Below are positions 32,040 through 39,846 of a stretch of DNA of 64,000 nt, one piece after another; position 1 is the first letter of the stretch, and each line of letters starts with the position of its first letter. A model generated the notes under the pieces. It saw only the letters and a program-made list of their open reading frames with translations, was not told the origin of the DNA and made no database searches. The DNA comes from Micavibrio_B sp964399985 (GTDB lineage: Bacteria > Pseudomonadota > Alphaproteobacteria > Micavibrionales > Micavibrionaceae). The stretch spans positions 1 to 64,000 of the forward strand of contig CAYNRY010000001.1 in assembly GCA_964399985.1 (NCBI GenBank), read 5' to 3'. Both the position numbers and the translations under genes were made by a program.

Positions 32040-34906
32040 CAGGCAGCTTTCTTTTCACTTTGGTAATAACGCACGGCATCGGCATCGCGTAAGGAAAGAT
32101 CAGGATAGTCGGGATCGGTGCCAACTTCCGGCAGGACTTTCCAGCAACGCACGCATTTATTGCCTTCGGCCTTTTCAATTGTGACTTTGATCTCTTCGGC
32201 AGGGCCGGATTTCACGAGTGCTTGTGACGTAATGCAAACTTCGGCAAAGTCGATGCCTTCAACGAGTTTGGCCAGTTGTTCCGGCAGGGTGATATGCGGA
32301 TAGGCTTCGAGCGAGGAGCCTATGGTTTTATCGGTCCGTTTCGGTTCGATGGCGGCCAGCACGGCGGCGCGGACTTGCTTAATGCCGTCCCAGCGAACGG
32401 AGAGTGCATCATCAAGCCAGTCTTCGGGCACATTCATGAAATCGTTCAGGTGAATGCTGTCGCTATCTTTAAAGACGCCTTTGGGTCTGTAGGACCATGC
32501 TTCTTCGGTCGTGAACGGCATGACGGTCGCCAGTTTGTGAGCGAGATATTCGAATAGTCTCGCCATGACGGTTCGTGCCGCGCGGCGCTCGAATAAATCA
32601 GGGCGGTCGCAATAGAGGCGATCTTTACGAATGTCGAAATAGAAAGACGATAATTCCAGATTGCAGAAATGATGCAGCAAGTGGATCATTTCGTTGTAAT
32701 CATGAACGGCGATGGCTTCATCGATCTTCGTGTTGAGGCGCGAAAGTTGACCCAGAACATAGCGTTCCAGTTCCGGCATTTTCGCGTAATCGGATTCAGC
32801 AACCAGTTCTTCTTTCGTCAAACCGTCAAGAGCGCCGAGCAGGAAGCGGAACGTATTACGGAAGCGGCGGTATAAGTCTGACGTGTTCTTCAAAAGGCTT
32901 TCACCGATTTTGACGTCCTGCGAATAATCCGACGTGATCGTCCACAGGCGCAAGATATCGGCACCATAGGTTTTCAGGATCTCATGCGGGTCTACGACAT
33001 TGCCGAGGGATTTTGACATCTTATAGCCTTTTTCATCCAGCACGAAACCATGTGTCAGAACGGATTTATACGGCGCATGGCCGCGCGTACCGCAAGACTC
33101 CAGAAGGGAAGAGTGGAACCAGCCGCGATGCTGGTCGGAGCCTTCGAGGTAGAGATCAGCGGGTGAATGCAGATCGTCACGCGCTTCGCAAACGAAAGCA
33201 TGCGTACAGCCGGATTCAAACCAGACATCGACCACATCGAAAACTTGATCATAATCATCGGCGTTATACTTGTTGCCGAGGAAGTCGGATGCCGGACGCG
33301 CATACCATGCATCGGAGCCTTCGGCTTCGAAAATATCGCCGATACATTTCAGCACGGCTTCGTCTTTCAAAACGCTGCCGTCTTTTTTTGAAACGAAGAG
33401 CGCAATCGGTACGCCCCAAGCACGCTGGCGCGAGATGCACCAGTCGGGACGATTGGCGATCATCGCCGTGATACGGTTTTCACCGGCGGCAGGATACCAT
33501 TTCGTATCCTTGATGCCTTGCAGGGATTTCTCGCGCAAGGTCGCACCATCAGATTTTTCATCCATGGCGATAAACCATTGCGGCGTCGTGCGGAAGATCA
33601 GCGGGGCTTTTGACCGCCAGCTATGCGGGTACTCATGCTTCAATGAACCTTTGTGCAGCAAGTTTTTCGCCGCATCCAATGCCTTCAAGACAGCAAAATT
33701 GACATCCCCCATTTCGCCTTTGTCGTTATAGATCGAAAGACCGGCAAAATTCGGCACATGGTCGCGCATTTTTCCGTCATCGGTGACATTGTCCGGAATA
33801 TCACGTCCGCCGAAATGTTTGACGTAGAGGAAATAGTCGTCCTCGCCATGGCTTGGCGCGATATGGACGAAACCGGTTCCGGCATCGTCGGTGACGAAAT
33901 CGCCTTCGAGGATTGGTACATCGTAATCATACTCATAACCGCGCAGCGGGTGGGCGAGGGTCGAACCTTCCAGTGCGGAGCCTTTGAAAATTTCGCCTTG
34001 TGAATAGTCCGATACTTTCGCGGCTTTCATGACATCATCGGCCAGCTTCGTCGCCAGAATGAGTTTATCTCCGGTTACAGCGCGGGAGCCTTCTTCAACC
34101 GTATTGATCGTATAAACGGCGTAATCGATATCAGCGCCAAAGGCGACAGCACGGTTTGACGGCATAGTCCAAGGCGTTGTTGTCCAGATAACAATAGATG
34201 CACCTTCGGCTTGCTTGTGCTTTGTCGAAACGATCGGGAACTTCACCCAGATAGTGATGGATTTATGTTCCTTGTATTCGACTTCGGCTTCGGCGAGGGC
34301 GGTTTTTTCAACCACCGACCACATGACAGGTTTCACGCCTTTGTAGAGAAGGCCGTTCAGAAGAAATTTATGAATCTCGCGTGCGATATCGGCTTCCGAT
34401 TTTTTATGCAGCGTCATGTAAGGATTGGCCCAGTCGGCGAGAACGCCGAAACGCTGGAAATCATCTGATTGAATATCTGCCCATTCCTGTGCGAACTCGC
34501 GGCATTCCTGACGGAATTGCAAAATCGGTACGTCGTCCTTGTTCAATCCTTTTTCGCGGTAGCGTTCCTCGATCTTCCATTCGATCGGCAGGCCGTGACA
34601 ATCCCAGCCCGGCACGAGCGGCGCATCGAAGCCTGCCATTTGCTTGGAACGGTTGACGATGTCTTTAAGCGATTTGGTAAAAGCATGTCCGACATGGGCG
34701 CGGCCATTGGCGTAAGGAGGGCCCCAGTGCAAAATCCATTTTTCGCGGCCTTTGGAGGCGGCGCGGATTTGCGAATAGAGATCCATTTCCTGCCAGCGTT
34801 TGAGAATAGCCGGTTCTTTCTGAGGCAGTTCGCCGCGCATCGGGAAATCGGTTTTCGGCAAAAAGACGGTGTCTTTGTAAAGGTCGGCAGTATTGGCTTC
34901 GGTCAT
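32039..34906 (-). CDS. ileS: Isoleucyl-tRNA synthetase
   Basis: Protein of 955 aa. Class I synthetase with the HIGH-type motif HVGH at 71-74, an editing CP1 domain, and KMSKS. The C-terminal zinc-binding region keeps the first pair (CVRCWKV) but where a second CxxC pair is usual it reads YPDLSLRDADA. Loss of the second pair suggests no bound zinc or an altered tail. Charges tRNA-Ile. Part of ribF-ileS-lspA. Confidence 0.97.
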   Translation of the reverse strand: MTEANTADLYKDTVFLPKTDFPMRGELPQKEPAILKRWQEMDLYSQIRAASKGREKWILHWGPPYANGRAHVGHAFTKSLKDIVNRSKQMAGFDAPLVPGWDCHGLPIEWKIEERYREKGLNKDDVPILQFRQECREFAQEWADIQSDDFQRFGVLADWANPYMTLHKKSEADIAREIHKFLLNGLLYKGVKPVMWSVVEKTALAEAEVEYKEHKSITIWVKFPIVSTKHKQAEGASIVIWTTTPWTMPSNRAVAFGADIDYAVYTINTVEEGSRAVTGDKLILATKLADDVMKAAKVSDYSQGEIFKGSALEGSTLAHPLRGYEYDYDVPILEGDFVTDDAGTGFVHIAPSHGEDDYFLYVKHFGGRDIPDNVTDDGKMRDHVPNFAGLSIYNDKGEMGDVNFAVLKALDAAKNLLHKGSLKHEYPHSWRSKAPLIFRTTPQWFIAMDEKSDGATLREKSLQGIKDTKWYPAAGENRITAMIANRPDWCISRQRAWGVPIALFVSKKDGSVLKDEAVLKCIGDIFEAEGSDAWYARPASDFLGNKYNADDYDQVFDVVDVWFESGCTHAFVCEARDDLHSPADLYLEGSDQHRGWFHSSLLESCGTRGHAPYKSVLTHGFVLDEKGYKMSKSLGNVVDPHEILKTYGADILRLWTITSDYSQDVKIGESLLKNTSDLYRRFRNTFRFLLGALDGLTKEELVAESDYAKMPELERYVLGQLSRLNTKIDEAIAVHDYNEMIHLLHHFCNLELSSFYFDIRKDRLYCDRPDLFERRAARTVMARLFEYLAHKLATVMPFTTEEAWSYRPKGVFKDSDSIHLNDFMNVPEDWLDDALSVRWDGIKQVRAAVLAAIEPKRTDKTIGSSLEAYPHITLPEQLAKLVEGIDFAEVCITSQALVKSGPAEEIKVTIEKAEGNKCVRCWKVLPEVGTDPDYPDLSLRDADAVRYYQSEKKAA

Positions 34907-34961
34907 ATCAATTCTTCTACGGGAAACGGGACCATACTATGGCAACAAAAAGCCTTAAAAA

Positions 34962-35885
34962 TCAAGCCTTAGAGAGAATATTCCGCGCCATTTCGCAGTC
35001 TTTGGCCATCTGGATTTTCAAAGCATCAAGACTGTCGAATTTGGCTTCGTCGCGCAGTTTTTCAACCGGTCGCACGCGCAAGGTTTTGCCGTAAAGATCG
35101 CCGTCGAAATCGAAGATGAAAGTTTCGGCCAGCGCCACTTTGGCTTCGAACATCGGGCGTATACCGATATTGCTCGCGGCCATGCGCCATTGATCCTCGC
35201 CTTCGATTTGGACGAGGCTGGCATAAATGCCGTAAGCGGGGTGAATGGTTTCACCGAGCGGCATATTGGCGGTCGGATAGCCAAGTTCGCGCCCGCGCTG
35301 GTCGCCTTTTTCGACTTTGGCCTGTATTTCCCAATTCCAGCCTAAAAGCGCGTTGGCTTCGCGGATATTTCCGGCCTGGAGCAGCCCGCGAACGCGGGTG
35401 GCAGAGTACACGGCATGAGAGGCATCTTTGACAAGGCCCAGTGTGGTGCAGTGAAAACCCGCTTCTTGCAGGCTTTCGATGGAGCCGGAACGGCTCTGGC
35501 CGAAATGGAAATCGGCACCGATGACGATTTCATCAAGGCCGAGCTTGTCTCTCAGGATTTTCTGTATGAAGTCATCCGCCGTGAGATGCGCGGTTTCCCA
35601 GTCAAAATCGAGGACGAAGACGATATCGGCACGGGAATTTCCCAGCCTTTGAAGCTTGACTGGCAGAGGTGTTATGCGAAACGGCGCATCGTCGGGGCGA
35701 AACAGGCGGCGCGGATGCGGCTCGAATGTCAAAACGGCAAAAGGCTTTCCGGCATCCAAGGCGCGCTTGCGGGTAATTTCCAGCAGTGCCATATGACCGC
35801 GATGCAGCCCGTCGAAATTGCCGATGGCGGTGACAGCGCCTTTAACGTCATCAGGAACGGATTGGGAAAGAAAATAGGTTTTCAT
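34962..35885 (-). CDS. ribF: Bifunctional riboflavin kinase / FAD synthetase
   Basis: Protein of 307 aa. The N-terminal FAD synthetase domain has GNFDGLHRGHMALL (about residues 21-34); the C-terminal riboflavin kinase domain has GYPTANMPLGETIHPAYGIYA and ETFIFDFDGDLYGK. Makes FMN then FAD from riboflavin. First gene of the long minus-strand run to mutL, 55 bases upstream of ileS. No FMN riboswitch was recognised in the upstream gap. Confidence 0.96.
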   Translation of the reverse strand: MKTYFLSQSVPDDVKGAVTAIGNFDGLHRGHMALLEITRKRALDAGKPFAVLTFEPHPRRLFRPDDAPFRITPLPVKLQRLGNSRADIVFVLDFDWETAHLTADDFIQKILRDKLGLDEIVIGADFHFGQSRSGSIESLQEAGFHCTTLGLVKDASHAVYSATRVRGLLQAGNIREANALLGWNWEIQAKVEKGDQRGRELGYPTANMPLGETIHPAYGIYASLVQIEGEDQWRMAASNIGIRPMFEAKVALAETFIFDFDGDLYGKTLRVRPVEKLRDEAKFDSLDALKIQMAKDCEMARNILSKA

Positions 35886-36060
35886 CTTTTCCCTCTTAAC
35901 GGAAATTTGAGGTCACTGCTAGGGCGCCGATGGAAGAAGTGAATATATTATATTTTTCAATAACTTAACATGGTCTCCTACTTTGTTCTGAATTTTCAGG
36001 TCTTCTCTGTGATGTTTTTAACTTTTGTTCGGTTCGTTCCGCGATTTTAAGAGTTTTTAA

Positions 36061-36133
36061 AACGCGGAGTACGCAAAGTTACGCGGAGTAGAGAACGTTC
36101 TAAAACTCCGCGCTACTCCGCTAACTCCGCGTT
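36061..36133. repeat. 73-base imperfect palindrome rich in GCGGAGT
   Basis: The outer arms AACGCGGAGT and ACTCCGCGTT are perfect complements, and the interior holds further CGCGGAGTA / TACTCCGC-type copies around a central AACGTT. The left arm pairs with most of the right arm over about 33 bases. It lies alone between ribF and the next structured element. Confidence 0.75.
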
Positions 36134-36203
36134 GAAAATTAACTTTTATATAGTTTGAACGTCATTCTAACTACTTTGAACGTCGCGTTTTTTAGATAGG
36201 TTA

Positions 36204-36346
36204 GCTTTTATCGTGAAGTAGCGGGATTTAACCGAGGACGCATGCCTGCGTGGGCAGGCCTGCGGGAAGTGGGCTTGCTGATGCTTGTCCCCTCTGGTTT
36301 TCCTTGGGGATGGCCGAAAAACGGCGTGCTTTTTCATGATAAAAGC
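36204..36346. ncRNA. 143-base structured element, unknown class
   Basis: A closing stem of 14 pairs (GCTTTTATCGTGAA at 36204-36217 with TTCATGATAAAAGC at 36333-36346, one G-T pair) encloses three hairpins: GCCTGC/GCAGGC (36244-36259), TCCCC/GGGGA (36288-36310) and GCCG/CGGC (36313-36325). It may be a structured RNA, a palindromic mobile repeat, or part of one. I could not match it to 6S, SRP, RNase P or a known riboswitch. On the minus strand it also holds an open frame of 56 codons starting near 36338. Strand uncertain. Confidence 0.45.
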
Positions 36347-36406
36347 GACTTTGACAGGATAGGACTATATTCCTTTTATGTCAATCTATTTGGCAATGGT
36401 TGTCTA

Positions 36407-36435
36407 TAAAAAATCCCCGCTAAAGCGGGGATTTT
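36407..36435 (-). terminator. Rho-independent terminator after the DUF2147 gene
   Basis: CCCCGC/GCGGGG arms with a TAAA loop. The T-run lies on the minus-strand side, so it ends the DUF2147 transcript. The other 36347-36406 bases show nothing else certain. Confidence 0.85.
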
Positions 36436-36446
36436 CTAAATTCGAA

Positions 36447-36899
36447 TTACTTCTTACAGCCCGGATAATCTTTTCCGTTTACGCGGGACCAGTATTGAGT
36501 CTTTCCGAGAAGCGGAATGCCGACATAGCCGCGCAAGTAAAGTTTATTGGCATCGATAACGGAGACGGTTGCGTTATAGACATCGCCTTCATCCGCTTTA
36601 TAGATTTTGCCGGACTCCCAGACTTTTACATTCTTGGGATTTTGCTTGAAACCCCAGAGGATCGGCAGGCCGCACATCGGTGTATTACGCTTGGCTTCAT
36701 TCGGGTTCTTGGCGTCGGTTTGCATGCCGCCCTCGATGATCCAGTGAATATTACCGCATAGACCTTGCGGACATTTCTGAATTTCAATGACAGAGCGTTT
36801 GTTTTCGGTCAGCCATAAACCTGTCGGGTCGGTTGCTTCCTGAGCAAAAGCATAGGAGGCAGAGAATAGGGTAAGTAAAACAGTGAGCAGAATTTTCAT
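36447..36899 (-). CDS. DUF2147 secreted protein
   Basis: Protein of 150 aa with a signal peptide (MKILLTVLLTLFSASYAFA, cleavage after residue 19). It contains the DUF2147 features: TGLWLTENKRSVIEI, a CPQGLCGNIHW cysteine pair and W-rich strands ending in YWSRVNGK. The fold is a small periplasmic beta-barrel-like domain of unknown function. The start at 36899 is preferred to an ATG 8 codons upstream because a strong AAAGGAGCT site lies at the right distance. Single gene with its own terminator. Confidence 0.85.
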   Translation of the reverse strand: MKILLTVLLTLFSASYAFAQEATDPTGLWLTENKRSVIEIQKCPQGLCGNIHWIIEGGMQTDAKNPNEAKRNTPMCGLPILWGFKQNPKNVKVWESGKIYKADEGDVYNATVSVIDANKLYLRGYVGIPLLGKTQYWSRVNGKDYPGCKK

Positions 36900-36918
36900 G
36901 ATAGCTCCTTTAAATAGT

Positions 36919-36992
36919 GTCATGTCGACCGAAGCGGAGACATCTCATCTTGGTTGCTACAGGTGAGATCCCTCGGCTACGCTCGGGATGAC
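36919..36992. repeat. GTCAT-ended palindromic repeat
   Basis: Starts GTCATGTC and ends GGGATGAC. Two inverted repeats are inside: ATGTC with GACAT, and ATCCCTCGGC next to GCTCGGGAT. It lies between the DUF2147 gene and the TolC-like gene. It resembles the other GTCAT-ended elements at 39757 and 44109. Confidence 0.7.
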
Positions 36993-37004
36993 AAAGATAA
37001 CAAC

Positions 37005-38669
37005 TCAGATCTCTTTATTATCGGACATTTTCTTCTTTGGAACAATCGCTGAAACGTTTTGCGGTGCAACGGAAGGGTTGTTCAAGCTTGACGCAACGCC
37101 GGTATTCCCATCCAGAAGATTGGTTTTTTCGCGGATTTTTTCCAAAAGGGACGTGATCGTATCGCCGTCCATGTTTTCAAAGCGTTTTTCGATGGTTTTA
37201 GCCAGTTGCTCGGTTGACTGGTCTTCGACATGCGGCGGCAGCGGGTCGAGGCCGAGCGAGTTGACGATACGGCCAAAAGAATTCTGGCCTTCGGCATAAG
37301 CGAGTTGCAGGCGCGTGCGGGTGAGAAGGGAATCCATCCGCGCGGCGAGAAGCTCGCCGTCTTGTACGATATTTTTATCTTTCGCGTTTTCTCTACGCGT
37401 TTGCGCATAGTCTTCGATGCGGCGATTAACGCCTGCCATGCTTTTCAAAAGATCGTAACGGTCCTGCGCCAGTTGATAGCGCGTATAGGCGATATTGGTT
37501 TGTGTCAGAACAGCGGCGGTCATCGCCATGCGTTTCATATCGGCAGATGCGTCCAGATTTTTCGACTGGTTATAGCGCTGGGGGAAAGAAAAGATTTTCA
37601 TGACGTTTTGCGTGAGGCCGACAGAGGCGTTCATCCAGCTTTCATCGTCGAGGAAAGAATTGTCGTCATAATTATATGCGAGTATGCCGCCCACACCCGG
37701 GAAGGTTTCCAAAACGGTTTTGTGAATATCGCGGGTGGCGACACGTTTCAAAAGCGTGTGTTCACGCATTTCAGGGCGGATCATCAGCGCCAGAACTTCG
37801 AGGTCTTTGACGTTGGATTTCAGCGATGGAATGGAATCTTTCGACATCATACTGGATTCATTGTCCGCCAGACGGAATTTTGCCGAAGGCGGCAGGCCCA
37901 TAAGGGCAGCCAGTTCCGCATGGGCGGTGGCAAGGCGGTCACGTTCCGCCATCAAATCCTGCATCGTGTCATAGATGCGCTTTTGTAATTTCAATAGATG
38001 TTCGACATCATGGCTGGATTTCTTGTTCTCGGCATCTTCAAGCTGTTTGGCGAGTTTTTTGGAATCCGCCATCATGGAATTCATGTGATCGTCGAGAAGC
38101 TGGGCGGAAGCCGCGCGCCAATAGGCTTCGCGGATATCCTGCGCGATATTCTGTACGACTTTGCGGCGGCGCTCGGTCACGGCGCGTGCTTTGTCGGAGG
38201 CGCCCTTGGTATTGATAAAGCCGATCCCCGCATCAAGCGTGTTCCAGCTCAGCGCCAGATTAGCGGTTCTTGTATATTGATCTTCGAATTGCGTCGGCTC
38301 GAGCGACTGCGCGCCGGTCGCTTTGGAGCGTCCGCTGATATATTGCTTGTCATTGCGGCCATTGGCATATACGCCGGCGGTGGCGTTTGGCAGAAGGTTC
38401 AGCGCTTTGAGATCGATATCGCCCTTGGCGACCATCTCGTTCATCACGGCGTCGCGTTTTTCGATATTATACTTAATGCCGCGCGCCATGGCGTCGTACA
38501 GGCCAATTTCGCTTTTCAGCTTTTCCTGACCGCCGTAAAGACGCTCCAGATCTTTATTAACGTTTTCCGCCTGTTCGTTGACATCCACCGGTTTGCTGCC
38601 CATTGAGCAGCCGAGCAGGGACGTCGAAAGCACAGTTGCGGTCAGCAAGAGGACAAAAGGATGTTTCAC
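37005..38669 (-). CDS. TolC-family outer-membrane efflux lipoprotein, orphan
   Basis: Protein of about 554 aa from a GTG start giving a lipobox signal (KHPFVLLLTATVLSTSLLGC). TolC-type layout: long alpha-helices with two repeats (about 60-300 and 310-520), with RDAVMNEMVAKGD-like and QNIAQDIREAYWRAASAQ helices and a LGLDPLPP-type end. It is a candidate outer-membrane channel. No membrane-fusion protein or RND/ABC pump is adjacent. An ATG 28 codons upstream would put charged residues before the signal, so the GTG is favoured; its ribosome-binding site is weak. Confidence 0.8.
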   Translation of the reverse strand: MKHPFVLLLTATVLSTSLLGCSMGSKPVDVNEQAENVNKDLERLYGGQEKLKSEIGLYDAMARGIKYNIEKRDAVMNEMVAKGDIDLKALNLLPNATAGVYANGRNDKQYISGRSKATGAQSLEPTQFEDQYTRTANLALSWNTLDAGIGFINTKGASDKARAVTERRRKVVQNIAQDIREAYWRAASAQLLDDHMNSMMADSKKLAKQLEDAENKKSSHDVEHLLKLQKRIYDTMQDLMAERDRLATAHAELAALMGLPPSAKFRLADNESSMMSKDSIPSLKSNVKDLEVLALMIRPEMREHTLLKRVATRDIHKTVLETFPGVGGILAYNYDDNSFLDDESWMNASVGLTQNVMKIFSFPQRYNQSKNLDASADMKRMAMTAAVLTQTNIAYTRYQLAQDRYDLLKSMAGVNRRIEDYAQTRRENAKDKNIVQDGELLAARMDSLLTRTRLQLAYAEGQNSFGRIVNSLGLDPLPPHVEDQSTEQLAKTIEKRFENMDGDTITSLLEKIREKTNLLDGNTGVASSLNNPSVAPQNVSAIVPKKKMSDNKEI

Positions 38670-38735
38670 AATGAATCCGGAAATACAAAAGGTGGGGAAC
38701 GAATCGGGGGTAACTCTGTGGATAAGTTTGCCAAA

Positions 38736-38756
38736 GCTTTGACTCCATGTCAAAGC
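38736..38756. promoter_or_regulatory. Eight-pair inverted repeat upstream of the 47-aa gene
   Basis: GCTTTGAC and GTCAAAGC separated by TCCAT form a perfect palindrome with a 5-base centre. It is not followed by a T-run, so it is more like an operator or hairpin than a terminator. It lies between the TolC-like gene and the small gene. Confidence 0.4.
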
Positions 38757-38863
38757 GGTATTTGCGGTATTAAATTATTAATAAAAAGTAAATACAAAAT
38801 AACCGATTTCGCTACTATCTAAGTATAGATTGTGATAGCTTAAGTATAACAAAGGAGGCCAAG

Positions 38864-39007
38864 ATGATTAGATTACCGAGAAAGTTCAACAAACAGACTT
38901 TTAGTAACATATTCAAAAGCTCCGATTTAACTCGCTTGTTTTACAGCAGGACTGCATATGGCCGGAAATTGGCCTTTCAAATGAGGCCTGCTGTTGCAAA
39001 CAATTAA
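38864..39007 (+). CDS. Small orphan gene (47 aa)
   Basis: An ATG 6 bases after a perfect AAAGGAGG ribosome-binding site opens 47 codons and ends at TAA. The peptide is basic (start MIRLPRKFNKQTF, end MRPAVANN), with no signal peptide or obvious domain. It has its own terminator at 39047. It is too short for standard gene calling but the translation signals are stronger than those of most neighbours. The family is unrecognised. The interval 38670-38863 upstream shows only the inverted repeat. Confidence 0.6.
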   Translation: MIRLPRKFNKQTFSNIFKSSDLTRLFYSRTAYGRKLAFQMRPAVANN

Positions 39008-39046
39008 ACGACTTAATTACTTGAATATTAAGTAATAATCAGATGG

Positions 39047-39075
39047 TCCGGACCAGAAATGGCCCGGATTTTTGT
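39047..39075 (+). terminator. Rho-independent terminator after the 47-aa gene
   Basis: TCCGG/CCGGA with ACCA/TGG(C) forming the inner pairs around GAAA, followed by TTTTTGTTTT. It ends the small gene's transcript and lies 4 bases before the convergent aat stop. Confidence 0.8.
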
Positions 39076-39079
39076 TTTA

Positions 39080-39736
39080 TTACTTGGTAATTACTTGCAA
39101 ATATTTTTGAATTAAATCTCTTTCAGTCATTTCCACAGACATGAAATCGGAGTTCGTTTGTAAAGCGCCGGACAGACGTCCCAGATAATCATCCTGTGAG
39201 ATCAGAGTTTGCCCGAATTGCTCCAGATGCGGGTTCGGGAGCTGAGCATCTAGAAGCGTAAAGCCGGTCGCCTTCAATCTGGCGCAAAGATGGACGAGGG
39301 CGGTCTTGCTGGCATCGGTCGCCCGCGAGAACATGCTCTCGCCGCAAAACGCCGAGCCGATCTGAAGTCCATATAATCCGCCTGCGAGTTTTTCATCTTT
39401 CCATGCTTCGACGCTATGGGCGTGGCCCATTTCATGAAGCTGTATAAAACAATCGCGAATGGGTTTGTTGATCCATGTCTCGTCGCGGCCCTGTTTGGTT
39501 TCGCCGCAGGCGGTAATAACGTCTTTAAATGCCGTATTGATGCGTATGTCGAATTCATTTTTAAGAATGACTTTCCTCAAGGATTTCGAAACATGCAGGT
39601 TTTGAAATGGCAGAAGCGATCTTTGCCGCGCTTCAAAAATTTCGAAACTGTCATCATCGCCGCGCTCGGCCATGGGAAAGCCGCCTTGCGCGTAAATTTC
39701 CAAAGCCATTTCGGGGGAGAGATGAGTGAAGGGCAT
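39080..39736 (-). CDS. aat: Leucyl/phenylalanyl-tRNA-protein transferase
   Basis: Protein of 218 aa with the Aat motifs: GGFPMA near residue 19, the HSVEAWKDEKLAGGLYGLQIGSAFCGESMFSR region and LLDAQLPNPHLEQFG. Aat adds Leu or Phe to N-terminal Lys/Arg of proteins, making them N-end rule substrates for ClpAP. Downstream of accC as in many alphaproteobacteria, although a repeat lies in between. Confidence 0.96.
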   Translation of the reverse strand: MPFTHLSPEMALEIYAQGGFPMAERGDDDSFEIFEARQRSLLPFQNLHVSKSLRKVILKNEFDIRINTAFKDVITACGETKQGRDETWINKPIRDCFIQLHEMGHAHSVEAWKDEKLAGGLYGLQIGSAFCGESMFSRATDASKTALVHLCARLKATGFTLLDAQLPNPHLEQFGQTLISQDDYLGRLSGALQTNSDFMSVEMTERDLIQKYLQVITK

Positions 39737-39756
39737 GGAACAACATAATCTATTTT

Positions 39757-39833
39757 GTCATTCCGGCGAAAGCCGGAATCCATGCGGTGATGCGGATATA
39801 TCGTATGGATCCCGGATCAAGTCCGGGATGACG
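39757..39833. repeat. GTCAT-ended double-hairpin repeat
   Basis: Two stem-loops: ATTCCGGC/GCCGGAAT round GAAA, and GATCCCGGA/TCCGGGAT round TCAAG, with a 30-base linker; ends are GTCAT and ATGAC. The same element appears in opposite orientation at 44109. Lies between aat and accC. Confidence 0.85.
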
Positions 39834-39846
39834 AGAATGGGAATAA

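Noticed and set aside
36204..36346. 6S RNA, SRP RNA or FMN riboswitch in the ribF upstream gap
   Set aside because: None of the conserved sequence motifs of those classes could be found; only the stems were seen.
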